Shown here: positions 27,101 to 38,200 of the stretch, one piece after another | Layout: each line of letters starts with the position of its first letter | How positions within the stretch are numbered: position 1 is the stretch's first letter | Origin: Sabethes cyaneus | Lineage: Eukaryota; Arthropoda; Insecta; Diptera; Culicidae | Direction of reading: 5' to 3' | NCBI RefSeq assembly: GCF_943734655.1 | Contig: NC_071355.1 | Span: 24,434,768 to 24,498,767 of the forward strand | DNA: 64,000 bases | Notes under the pieces: model-generated | Told to the model about the DNA's origin: nothing | Database searches by the model: none | What the model saw: the letters and a program-made list of their open reading frames with translations, nothing else | Program-made: the position numbers and the translations under genes

Positions 27101-27547
27101 GAGATTTCCATGTTTATCTGTAAGTAAAAAATAAAAAGGTTTGACAAAAAGGATCTTTTTTAAAAAAGGGGGTACTACCACTAATCGTATCAATCGGCAC
27201 CAAAATTAAGATTTTTGCTTTCTGACCTAAAATGAACAATCTGACAAAATTTGGTTCACATCCGATTACACGGTTATCGGATACTTTGCATGTGTTGACT
27301 CTAATAGATAATTTTTGGATTTCACATCTGAATAACTTGAGAACGGCTGGGCCTAAGAAACAGTTTATATAAGAATTAAGTTCAAAGTGATACGTATATA
27401 ATTTGATTCTGTCAGTTTTATGAAAATTACAAATTCAAATACAAAGCAAAAATAATATTTGAGCTGGAAATGCCCATATCAAATGACATATAAGATGGTA
27501 TAACAAAGGTTCCTTTCACCACAAGGTGGATTTAATCGGGTTTTTTG

Positions 27548-27676
27548 TCTATGTTTTTCCGTATTTCATCTTTCATTTTTCGTCGTTAGGTTATTTCAAA
27601 TTTTGTCTATAATTTTTCGTTTTTTTTTGTTTTGGCGACACTTAGCGCCTTTTCCTGTCATCTTCTTGCCGTTTTT
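27548..27676. repeat. Short T-rich degenerate spacer between repeat copies
   Basis: Irregular TTTTTGTC/TTTTCGTC units directly after the end of repeat copy 1 and before copy 2. The same type of sequence, but about 1.1 kb long, follows copy 2 at 29723. Confidence 0.6.
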
Positions 27677-27797
27677 ACCTTTGTTATACTATATAACAAA
27701 GGTTTAGAAATTGGTCGAAAAACACGAAATTGATCCAAGGCCCGGAGGGCCGAGTCACATATACCAATCGATAGGGTTCGACGAACTGAGCAATGTC

Positions 27798-27828
<31 letters not shown>

Positions 27829-27857
27829 GTGTATGTGTGTATGTGTGTATGTGTGTT
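27798..27857 (+). repeat. Interrupted (GT)n tract of repeat copy 2
   Basis: A GT run with several AT interruptions in GTATGTGT units, about 60 bp. Confidence 0.85.
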
Positions 27858-28462
27858 CGCTCCGAATTTTCTATCGCCTGTTACTCGGAGATGGCTGAAC
27901 CGATTCGACCGCTATTACTTTTGTTTGAAAGGTATTATTGCCTAGTATATCACTATTGAATGGTTTCGTGGTCTGACTTTTCGTTTGAAAGTTATAAGCA
28001 AAAATGTGAAAACTACGTGCCACGGTTTTCTCCGGAACCACGCAACCAATTTTAACGATCTTAGTACCAAACGAAAGCTCTTACTATTACTAAACATTTT
28101 GCCAAGTTTTATTGAAAGCGGACAAGCAGTTTAAAAGTTAGCCTTGAAAAACCTGTTTTGACTAGGTACAAATGAACGCCTGTTTCTCAGAGATGACCAA
28201 ACCGATTTACGCGCTATTAGTTTCGTTTGGTAGGTAATTTAGCCGGATAGATCACTATTCAATGGTTTTTTGATTGGACGTTTAATTTCAAAGTTATGAG
28301 CAATCCAATATTCCACACCAAAATTAACAATAATTTATAATGATTGTAACCAAGATAATTTACGTAATTTCAATTATTTTAATATCAAACGAGAGGTTTT
28401 CATACTACGAATATATATGCAAAATTTCATAAGAATTGGTTTTACCGGTCAAAAGATATTAA

Positions 28463-29344
28463 CCCTCGAACACACGCGCCAACTTTTACAACACGGTTAC
28501 TTACGCGCACAATAGCCCAAAACCAAAGAAAACGTGCGCACTAGAGTCTTGACTGGGAAAACTAGGTGTTAAGTTTATCGAACCTTTGAAAGAGTTTCTT
28601 AAAATTGAAAGCTCTATCGTCTGGTAGAATTTGAATTTTGATTAATCCCCCTAAAAGTGAAATAAAAAAATTATTTTCCTTCAGTTTCAATACAACACAT
28701 TGATGTGTTCTGCAAACTTTTAGAGCATATTATTACAAGAAATTTTGCTTAAGACAGTAACCTTCTATCTCTTCAGTGAAGATGGAAAAATCTTATTTAT
28801 TGTATATGAATTTGTAAAATCAGTTTTTCTATTCTAACTATTTTTGTTGTATGACTTTTTCATGTATTACAAAGTTGTACAAATAATAAAGATACACAAC
28901 TTTGCTGAATTTAGTACACCTTTATGTTTGCTTGTTTAGGAACTGTAGAACTTTAATTATAAAAAATAACCTGATTTTGACCCCGAATTACTCGACTACT
29001 AGCAGACGGATACATCTTAAACATTTTACATTTGCTGGTAGTTTTGCTGCATACAGACACCATTTTTCCATATGAAGAAACGAGAGAAAATTCCAGTTGG
29101 GGTCAATTGCGGTACACCTCACATGCTGCTTGCTTCGTTTCTGTGATGTCGGTTTGTGCTAATCTTGTTTCCTAACAATTTAAAGTATTAATGCAATGAA
29201 TAATTCTGACATTTTGCTCATAACAAGGTTACTGAAGAATATACGATAGTATATACGTAATATACGATTTGTAACTTTATAACAATATGGCATTCAAAAA
29301 CCTACACATGTTGTACAAAATACGACAGCGTGAGTAACCGAAAG
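28463..29344. mobile_element. Possible TTAA-flanked insertion
   Basis: TTAA occurs at 28459-28462 and 29345-29348, and copy 1 of the host repeat has a single TTAA at the same place. This is the footprint expected of a piggyBac-type insertion. The left end CCCTCGAACACACG is CCCT-like, but the right end AACCGAAAG is not a good inverted match. It could instead be a deletion in copy 1. No ORF of significance. Confidence 0.35.
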
Positions 29345-29722
29345 TTAAAATTGATGAAATTTATTCAAGAAAACTTTATTGTTGTGAATCAAATAGAATG
29401 GCATTACAGGAAATCGTGCATAGTTCAAAAACTTATAAACTAGACCTTTGCTACGCAATGTATATGTTAAAGAATAATATTTCATCTTACAACTTACTTT
29501 TACTTGCACTTACCCTCATTAGTAACAACTTACTCAGCAATTTCATGAGAAAAAGAACTATCAAAATTTATAAGTGCTTCTATTTGGTTCAAATTTTGTA
29601 AACTTATTCAATTTCCAAAAATTTCATGTAAACCAAACGTGTCGATTTCTATCTCAAATAGCAAGTAAGACCGTATAACAAAGGTTCCTTTCACCACTAG
29701 GTGGATTAAATCAGGTTTTTTG

Positions 29723-30830
29723 TTTGAAATTGATTATGGTCACTTTAACAGCTTGGATCATTCGTGATTTCTGTGGAACTATAATTTTAACCAGAGTCTT
29801 CGGCGTGAGAGGCGTGAATACTAACCACTATACCGTGTTAACTCCTTGTTTTTTTGTTGTCTTTTTAACGTTTCTTTGTCATTTTTCCTTATGTTTAACA
29901 TCTAGTATTCTAGTATGCTGCCATCGTCTTTTTGTCTCTTTTCAGCGATTTTTTGTCATTTTTCATTGCTTTTTGTTGCGTTTTTGGTTTGATGCCGTCT
30001 TCATTAGTGTTTTTTGTCATAGCTTGTCACTGTTTTGCTGACTTTTGGTTGTCTTTCCAAAACCTTCAGCCAAAGATTGTATCTATTCATTGTCTTTTCG
30101 TCGTTTGTATTGCTGTTTTTAGGCATTTTTGTTGCTGTTTTTAACGTTTTTTGGCGTCTTTTAACCGTATTTTTGCCGTCTTTCGTCTTTTCGCCAACTT
30201 GTCTTCACTTCTTCGTCATATCTTTTCGCTGGCATTATACTGCCTATTTGTCGTTTATTTGCTATCGTTTTATCGTTCTTTCATCGTCTTTTTGTCACCT
30301 TATCGTTGTCTGTTCGTCATATTACCGATGCTTTTTCGGAACCGTCTTTTTGTCATCTCTTTGCTATATTTTCTACATATTAGTCGCCTCATTGTCATTA
30401 CTCTGTTGTGTATTTATTGTCTTTTGATGATCCTTTTGCCATCTTTCCATCATATTTTTGTTTTTTTTTCTCTATTTTGCTACCTTTTCTTCATTTTTTA
30501 TTGTCATCTTTTCATCATCTTTCGTCATGTTTGTTGCCAAGACAACAAAAATGTTGTATTTTCTTGTCTTTTCGTTGTTCTTTTGTCGTCTTCGCCATCT
30601 TTTCGTAGTATTTTTTGCATGATATATCGCCTGATTGACACTTTTTTTAATTTCTCTTTCCCATTTTTTTCGTGTTTTTATCGTAGTTTTGGCAGTCTTT
30701 CCGTCGACTTTTTATAGTTTTTGCCATCATTTTATCACCGTTCATTGACTTTGTATCACATTCCGCTGTCAAAGTCAACATTCCGCTGTCTTTCGCCTTC
30801 TCTTTGTCGTCTTTTCATCTTTTCATCGAT
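29723..30830. repeat. Long degenerate T-rich array (unit about 11 bp)
   Basis: Roughly 1.1 kb of loosely repeated TTTTTGTCATC / TTTTCGTCGTC units. The strand bias (T, C and G with few A) opens long hydrophobic frames that I do not accept as genes. The array starts at the 3' end of repeat copy 2 and parallels the shorter spacer after copy 1. Confidence 0.65.
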
Positions 30831-31354
30831 TTCTGAAGGTTTGAGTGTCCAAGAGTTTTCATTTATAGCGTAAAAAGAGCATATTGAACATTGATACATA
30901 TAGAACATGGATTTATTCTACCTGCTTGGTTATAAAGAACAACCTTATTCGCTTGATTTTGAAGTTCTGTCGCAGTACAGAAATCATACTAACGAATTCC
31001 CAAAATGTGGGGTACAGTAGAAATGAAAATATTTTGCCATTTTGCCGTACTCCAACCACGGGAATATTGTTAATACTATAATTGCAAATATCATTACGAT
31101 CAGAAAGCGAAAGCAGCGAAGTGAAGAATGTCATACCATTGACCTATATAATGATCAAAATTTCTATCTGCCGTCAAAGTGAAAACGCTAGTTCTTATTG
31201 ACAGCATGACAGCTTAAAAGGAAATCTTCCATGTTTAATACATTAAAGTAAATAATTCTGTTAACTTCTTTCTGTTAGAAAGAATAAAGTTACGCATTTC
31301 AATGCATGTAGCGCACTCGTGCTATTTGTCACTTAATGAAACTTTCAATGAAAA

Positions 31355-31432
31355 TCCGTAGATTTGAACAGTTGATCCGTACGTCCGTAGAAAATTCCTA
31401 AATCCGTAGAACTACGGATAAATCCGTAGACC
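31355..31432. repeat. Cluster of ATCCGTAG motifs
   Basis: ATCCGTAG or TCCGTAG occurs five times in about 80 bp (for example AAATCCGTAGA, CGTCCGTAGAA, TAAATCCGTAGACC), with one inverted CTACGGAT. This looks like the end of a small interspersed element with internal repeats. Its other end was not found. Confidence 0.4.
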
Positions 31433-31492
31433 TGGCATACCTGGGATAAACCCTACTATCCATGCTCAATTTCCTATCATTACAACGACCAT

Positions 31493-31710
31493 AAGGGCCT
31501 GCCAGTTGGCTTAGAGGTACGATGCTGGTCTAACAATCCAGTCGTCGTGGGTTCGAATCCCGGCTGGAAGAGGCAGTTAGAGTCATTATAATCGTAGCAC
31601 TAGCCCCGAAATTGTTCTGTATTCTACCAGCTGGCTGCGAAATCTGTTGAATTAAACATAAGGTCAAGTTTCGATAACGGAATGTAGCACCTAGGCTTTG
31701 CTTTGCTTTT
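31493..31710 (+). repeat. tRNA-derived SINE with 10-bp target duplication
   Basis: A 218-bp SINE flanked by CAACGACCAT at 31483-31492 and 31711-31720. The Pol III A box TGGCTTAGAGG is at 31507-31517 and the B box GGTTCGAATCC at 31550-31560, both close to consensus. The body is unrelated to tRNA and the tail is a CTTTG repeat (31696-31706). Intact promoter boxes and exact duplications indicate a relatively recent, LINE-dependent retrotransposition. Confidence 0.92.
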
Positions 31711-32084
31711 CAACGACCATTGCGATCAACGGGATTACTGTAAGCACTGTTTCACCGGATTGCGTTCGGTTACTACGAGCCAATTACATAATGCAAAAGG
31801 ATTTTTTTGAAGGCGGAGGAACTGTTCAATTTCGGTGGAACAACACACATTATTGTGTGTTTATGCACAAGCTACGTGGTTTTATTTCCATTTAACTTAA
31901 ATGTTATTCATGTAGACAAATTCAAGGCCAGATAAATTATCCCAAATAAATGTAAATGTTAAATAATTAGTTGTACTCAGCTGTGGAGAGTTTGATATTA
32001 TTTGGTCAAAAACCTCTTCAAACGTAGATTAGTCCGTGACACACGTGCATGATTTCACTACACGTCTGTCACCGCATCGAACCA

Positions 32085-32175
32085 ATTGGGCCGCAGTGTG
32101 TGCGGCTGAGTTAGGAGTACCGCAAGGCAGTCATTTGGGACCACATTTAGTTCATTTTGACGATGAATAATTTAG
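32085..32175 (+). pseudogene. Tiny RT remnant (GVPQGSHLGP box)
   Basis: In one frame, about 32105-32165 reads GVPQGSHLGPHLVHF after a stop, the conserved RT palm block of Jockey/CR1-type LINEs. Too short for further assignment. Confidence 0.55.
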
Positions 32176-32199
32176 GATGAATTCTGCAATTGACAATAC

Positions 32200-34440
32200 C
32201 CATATTTTTGGTAGTGGATAACCACAAAATACGCTACTAATACTATTTGCTAAACATGAATTAAACATTTATTCCAGTTGAATAGTTTTCTGTTATCTGC
32301 AGATGGAATGTTCCACGGTATTCGGTTCTTTAGTAATAATAATTCATCACACACAGGCAGGACAACCACAAATGGGGCAGCAGCGCTAACATATCCACAG
32401 CAAAAGCCTCGTTTGTGGTTCACAGTCCGTAAAAAACACTAGAAACGGTTTATTGCAAGCTTTATTGCCGGGAATTTTAATATTCACCATTTAAATGACG
32501 TGTGAAATCTAACCCCACAGAATCGATCACCGCAGGGACAATGTGGATAGCACACTAAATTGTACACGATCCGAGTCCAAAGCTTGGTTACAATTATTTA
32601 TTGCTACACTCACTCTGGCTCTGGCTGATCCGAACGCAACAATTGACTTAATCCGCGTGGGGTTTTTCACATAAAGCGTATATTTTATTGTTCCGAACAT
32701 CCTCGCTCGTGGCTGTGCCACGCAAAACGATTAATTAGATGTATTTGAAAATGAATGAAATTCATTGAACATTTTTCAGCATTCGTAGTGGGTAAATCTT
32801 TTGTTCCGGGTGAACACTGTTAAAAATTAAAAAAAAATTCTCAGTCAGCAGATACAATTTGAGAACGAAAACTAGAATTCGCAGAAAATCATTTTTTTGA
32901 TGGTGAGCCGGTTGATCAATCCCTTTCGGATGCAATTCCAATGATACGCACATCGGAAGCCTGCAACTGGTGCTGTCGTGTGTGTCAGCCACTGCCATTG
33001 GTAGGTACGTAGCTGTATCTGATAGGTAGTCGACAACGGGATAGGTAGTTGAAATTATGCACGATTGTGTAACTGCGTGGTGATCCAATTTGAGCCACGT
33101 AAAAATGCAATTTGAAGAGTTTCGAACCCGTCGAGTGCGAGACTGCAATGCAGCAACACGACCAGCAGAGTCGCTTGGTTGGTGCATTGCACTGCTATGT
33201 GTGTGACGCTTGTGGTGGGCTGAAATTACGTATGTAAAAATATTCTAAAACCAAATCCTTTCGGCTGTCAGCGAGTGGCCATATGGCGCGAAGCAGTGAA
33301 TCGATATGTTCGCTTGAACTCACCGCTTGAATTTTAGTCCCGCAATGGATGCAAGGCTGATGTGAAGGAGATTGACGGAACAGTTGGGTGGAATTAAAAA
33401 CAAAGTTTATGAATCATTTAGATTTACATGTAGATTGTTCACTACATATAATAATAGTCTTATTTTAATACATTAATTTTTTTTCAGTTGAAACCCCGCG
33501 ATTCACATTTAAATCATTCAAATAACAGTCAAATTTCTCGTCCAAAATATCCACCGCTTCACGGGGACTAAACTTCCCTACCCCAACCTAATGAATTCGA
33601 TGGTGGCAGAACACCAGTCCAGTGCCAGTCCTAATCGGAACTAAGTACTGTCGGAAATTTCAACGTCGACCGGCAATGGCAGACCACTATTATCCAGTCG
33701 AAAGTGCACATTTTCAATCGTCCAAATTCAATAACATTGCGTCAAATGACAGACACCCAACCTTCGACTTTCGACTCTTCCCGGGCGTGTTCGAAACCAA
33801 CGAACGCTCTAAATTGATACCCCGTGCAACTTACCTGGCCCTAAAACCTACCGAACCGGGCTGCATCGTAGCCGTGACCGGTTCCGGGTGCCGGCGCTCG
33901 AAATCCGATCGGAGAGTCAGTCAGGAGCTCGCCCTCTGTGTACTGCGTCCGCTAGTCACTGCTGCTGTGGTAACCTCTCGGCGGAAATCACCACAATGTG
34001 GCTCACGTTACACTAAAATAAATTACCGCTTCCGAATTACGTGCGAATGGGCGCTAATAGATTTACGAGTTTTAAAAACGTTCGCCACCGGGTGGCCAAA
34101 ATACTTTTACGAACGGTTCCACAGCCAGCAGTGGCTATGGAAAAGGGCGAATGAATGGATTATTTTTTTTAGTTTGCTCTTGTTTGCTCCTGTAGCTTAG
34201 AACGGGGAGGATTGGAATTTAATTTGTTCGGGGTATTAATTGACGGTTTTCATGCAGGAATTTGCCTCCTGTCGAGCGAATTTATCGGTATTAGAGTTTG
34301 ATTACGTTTTTTGGAATATTATTATTTACGTATTCCAAATATGAACGGAAGCATGGAACCATTATTTATCTTTCTTCTATTGACTGGCGAACTGTGCTGA
34401 ATATTTACCAACCGCTACGGCCCGTTAGGGCTAGCCACGA
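32200..34440. other. No recognisable gene; GC-richer patch with unrecognised ORF
   Basis: A 192-codon plus-strand frame (33622-34200) is present in a region of higher GC. It has no domain, signal peptide or splice support that I recognise, and its composition looks accidental. The region lies downstream of the P450 3' end. Confidence 0.4.
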
Positions 34441-34483
34441 ATGAAAAACCTGAGAAATTCAACCGACAATGAACTAAAACCAA

Positions 34484-34489
34484 TTTATT
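34484..34489 (-). terminator. Candidate poly(A) signal of the P450
   Basis: AATAAA on the minus strand, 208 bases downstream of the P450 stop. It is the nearest canonical hexamer after the coding region. Confidence 0.5.
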
Positions 34490-34696
34490 CCGCCTCGCTT
34501 CTCTCAGATTTCAGTGAAACTTTGTACGTAAGCTGGATGAAGAGCAACGTTTCGGTACTATATTCTGTTTTCGGAATGTTTAAATTTAACATGATAAATA
34601 ATTGTACACATCTTATGAAAAATTGTTCAGACAATTTATATTGGATTGGAACGTTTGAATTGAAATTGAAAGTTTGAATAACCTTCGCAACATTTT

Positions 34697-35284
34697 TCAG
34701 CATTTATTCCTACTCACCAACCGCACTCGATGCGGTCCAGTCAGTTTCAATGTTATTTCATACTTATGTCGAAAGTCGGAAAACTTCAAATTGGTTTGCA
34801 GCTCGAATTGCTGCAAAATTCTCAGCAACATAATACGCATCGAATTGATCGCATATCGACTACCGATGCAGTTCCGAAGACCCCCACTGAACGGCAGATA
34901 TGCATACGGATGCCGCTTTTCGCATTCTTCCGGCCGGAAGCGCTCCGGATCGAAACGTTCCGGGTCGGGGCCCCAGAAATCCTTACGGCGATGCAGTGCG
35001 TAAAAATGCATTCCCAAAATTTGTCCCTTCGGGATGCGGACTCCATCCAGAACGATCTCCTGCGAAGTTTCTCGTCCGGCCAGCGGGACGGCCGGGCATA
35101 GGCGAAGAACCTCTTTGATTACCATTTCGGTGTACTCGAGCTGCTTGAGCGTGTCACAGTTGATATCCACCGACGGCGAGTGGAATGTCTCGTTCATTTC
35201 GGCAAAGACTTTTGCTTGCACTTCCGGATACATTGCGAGGAAAAGACAGGTGTAAGCCACGGTCAAAGCTGAAGTGTCATGGGC
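34697..35284 (-). CDS. P450 exon 5 (catalytic core)
   Basis: Residues 306-500 and stop: rest of the I-helix motif AHDTS, ExxR, PERF and the Cys haem loop, ending RLVSRNKC. The acceptor is TTCTCTTAG. Confidence 0.95.
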   Translation of the reverse strand, partial: AHDTSALTVAYTCLFLAMYPEVQAKVFAEMNETFHSPSVDINCDTLKQLEYTEMVIKEVLRLCPAVPLAGRETSQEIVLDGVRIPKGQILGMHFYALHRRKDFWGPDPERFDPERFRPEECEKRHPYAYLPFSGGLRNCIGSRYAINSMRIMLLRILQQFELQTNLKFSDFRHKYEITLKLTGPHRVRLVSRNKC

Positions 35285-38200
35285 CTAAGAGAAATCAATG
35301 ATGTTAAGAGATACTTTAAACACAAATAATTGATAATACTTACAGCAGTCATCATAGTGTAGAGTTGATCTGAGATTTCATGATCGGAGAAGGGCTGATT
35401 ATCCTGCTTTCGCATGGTAAGCACTTCATCCAGGAAGTTGAGTGACTTCGATTTAAATTCATCGTCCTCGGTTATGGTGCCAGCCTCGGCTTCCAACTCC
35501 TTACGTCTTTCGATAATAATCTACATTGAAGCAAGGTTACATTGATTGTTACAACAGTTTGACGGAATTGTTTAAAAATATTTTTACCTTGTCTGTGAAG
35601 TTATTACAATAGTCTCTCGAACTTTTCTCGGCTTTATAAGAACTGCTCATTCGATAAAATATACCCAAATACTGGTTAGCATTCAGAATTCTTTCTCCAA
35701 TAAGATTTTGAATACTACAAAATGAGTGTTAGGATTGTTTCAGTTTTTATGGGAAAAACGGCATTCATTACTTACATTTCCAGATTCCGTATATATTCCC
35801 GTTGGCCGGGAAGCTCGTGCGCGTTGCGTCCCATGGTCGTGCTGAACACCATTTCCAGTGTGCATTCGCCGACAAACTTCATGATGTCCACTTCGGTCTT
35901 CCCGTCGGCCAGGGGACTTAGCTTTGCCACCATCCTACTGGCACGGAAATCCATTATCGGCATGAAGCTGGTCAACATCCGCGTGTTGAAGGTGGGATTG
36001 AGTAGCTTTCGTACGCGGCGCCATTTTTCACCGGCTGGTGGAGAAGTGATTGATTCAGTTATTGTTTTTGAGAAATATGTACCTATATAGGTCTTGAAAA
36101 ATCGTGCTGGATGCACGAAACCAGCGTACTATTTTGGAGGCGATATACATACTGCAGATTTATTCGTAAATAATTCACATTCATAAGTATTTTTATACGA
36201 TGAGATTCGATCCAACATGATTAGTTCCATAATTCTTTTCAATTCTTTGATGAAAATCGTATGTAAATCAGTTGTCATCATTTTGTACGAATGCATATAA
36301 AAGCATTCACGGTCAATCCTTTGATGCTCTCTAGTTTTCCTAGCATGCGATCCCGTGCACCAAAGTCGAGAGAATCCAAATCAGGCGAAGAAGCAGGCCC
36401 AAGAAATAAAATCCGGAAATTGTCCTCTCATGAAGCTTGCGCAGCTTTCGCCTTGTGAGACGGTGCAGAATGTTGTTGGAAGCAGTATGGTGCATTCTTG
36501 TAGTATTTTTTGACGATGGGAAGCAAACGGTTCTTCAAAATATTATCCATGTAAGATTTAGTGTTGATTTAACACCAGGTTCAATGGGTAGCAATGGAAC
36601 CTTCAAATTTTTAGAGAAACATCACCCAAAATCACCCTGGAAACATTTTCTAGCCTTTCATCAGCCAGTTTGTCACGAGGTATAACAGAAAGATGTGCTG
36701 CATACATCCGATTATTTTGTGACGATCCTGTAGCAGGATCATTTTTTCGCCCAAAAACAGACTTTACCAATCACCTTTCCGCTTAAGCAGTTGCCGACAT
36801 TTATCGACTCTTGCAACCTTCCGCTTTACAGTGAAACTTCGCATATAAAATTTTCTCCAGCATCTGGTTTCATAGACTGAACACGTTGCATTAAACCTTT
36901 GTTAGGGAATACCAAAAGGGTTCTCGAGAGGGACTTTTTAACCCGCACTTCTGAGAATTCAACTTGTCAACTCACAATCTGTGCATAGACTTTAAAGCGG
37001 CATACGATTTAGTTAAGCAAAATGTGCTGTGGCAGGTTACGCTGGAACACGGTTTTCCAACAGAAGCGTGCCTCATTTGATGTTTTAACGTTTGATAGTT
37101 TAAAGCAAGGTGACGCTATTTCAAGGGATAGTGTACAGAGAAGCAGTGTCAATGCAAAGTCTAGGGGCGCTACATTTCGTTGGAAACTTGTCCTTCTCTT
37201 TTTGTTCAACAGGCCTCGCAGTCAGCTGTTAGAGCACAACTGGCTTTAACAGCCTCTTCTAGCTGAGATTCGCACATAAGACGACTGGCTAGATCAGCGT
37301 TCTACCTCGAATCGAACTAGGAGGACTCACAGAAGCGGTGTCCTAATGATGAAATCTCACGATGATTCAGCGGATGACTTCGATATCATCGATGTTGACC
37401 GCAAAGCAGTGGAAGAGGTGTACATGCTTTTTAAGCAGGAACCAGTGATGAAAAGACTTCTCACAAACTATGCCATGCCACAAACTATTATCATATTTAT
37501 GACATAAACTAATTTGCGAAAAGAAACGGAGCGACTGTTGGCACCGCACTGCTTGTCGCACTGACCGAGTAGATAATTTCTCGGCGGTAGGAACAAAGAG
37601 CAGTCATACAAAAGTAATATCGTCGCATAGGGGTATGTATAATAATAGAAATGGGAGAATAAAACAAAAACTGGTTATTTGACTACTGTCTAACGGGGTA
37701 ACTTGCAACAGCGGGGTAATATGCAACAACGCTATAACGGTCGAATTTATTGTATTTTTTTATCTGTTACTTTTGTTTTTAATCTATATCACTCACTGTA
37801 TTTTGTTGATAACAGATCAAATAATCCCTAGATACTGTTATGTTAATTTTCTGCTGTTTTGTGGATTTTACAAAAATCTTACAACATGGTGTTAAATTCG
37901 TTGTCATTTTTTCGACTGCAGAACGTTTGCTTAGCCCAAAAGCACTTCAAATAAAAGTATCCCAACATACATTTTTTTATAGTAAAGTGAATAATAAGGA
38001 AATAAAATTATTGATTTATGATAACTAGTTTTGCTCATCCTGCTTTTACCACTTTATTCGTAAAGCAAGTCCCAAGTAGTAATTCGGGTTTTATTATACT
38101 CTTATGATGACATTTAAGACCAAAATTGGTCTTGAAGACCACCATAAGAGTACAATAAAACTCACATTGTTACTTGGGGTACTTAAACGGGGTAACTTGT

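Larger units (their letters stand above)
22434..27547 (+). repeat. GT-microsatellite repeat, copy 1 (interrupted)
   Basis: It begins with ACCTTTGTTATAG, duplicated at 22434 and 22455, then AAATTGGTCGAAAAACACGA, a short GT tract (about 22575-22598), CTATCGCCTGTTTCTCGG, and long segments shared with copy 2 (27677-29722). It ends GTATAACAAAGGTTCCTTTC and CACAAGGTGGATTTAATCGG. ACCTTTGTTATA at the start is the inverse of TATAACAAAGGT near the end, so it may have terminal inverted repeats. Copy 1 is split by a LINE (23180-25973) and contains Transib-related, SINE and foldback segments. No coding capacity of its own is seen. Class unknown. Confidence 0.7.
27677..29722 (+). repeat. GT-microsatellite repeat, copy 2
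   Basis: Starts ACCTTTGTTATACTATATAA and ends TATAACAAAGGT (to 29685) plus a shared tail with CACCACTAGGTGGATTAAAT. The interior tracks copy 1: CCGGAGGGCCG, GT tract at about 27798-27857, TATTGCCTAGTATATCACTA, GAACCACGCAACC and TTTAGTTTCAAAG-like text. Relative to copy 1 it lacks the LINE and carries an extra 882-bp segment (28463-29344). It is head-to-tail with copy 1. Confidence 0.72.

Noticed and set aside
30035..30717. Long hydrophobic plus-strand frames (130 and 188 codons) resembling membrane proteins
   Set aside because: They arise from the T-rich degenerate array; poly-Phe/Leu/Ser content follows from TTT/TCN/CTT-rich repeats, and frames overlap in all phases.
33622..34200. 192-codon plus-strand ORF
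   Set aside because: Longest unassigned ORF, but with no domain, splice or promoter support and composition matching a local GC-rich patch. Conservation in related species would be needed.
34822..35118. Several ORFs on both strands over the P450 exon 5
   Set aside because: Overlapping shadows of the P450 reading frame, which alone carries ExxR, PERF and the Cys haem loop.
36437..36685. Mariner transposase fragment (VVFFDDGKQTVLQ)
   Set aside because: Only a few residues resemble the family; too little to support a call.
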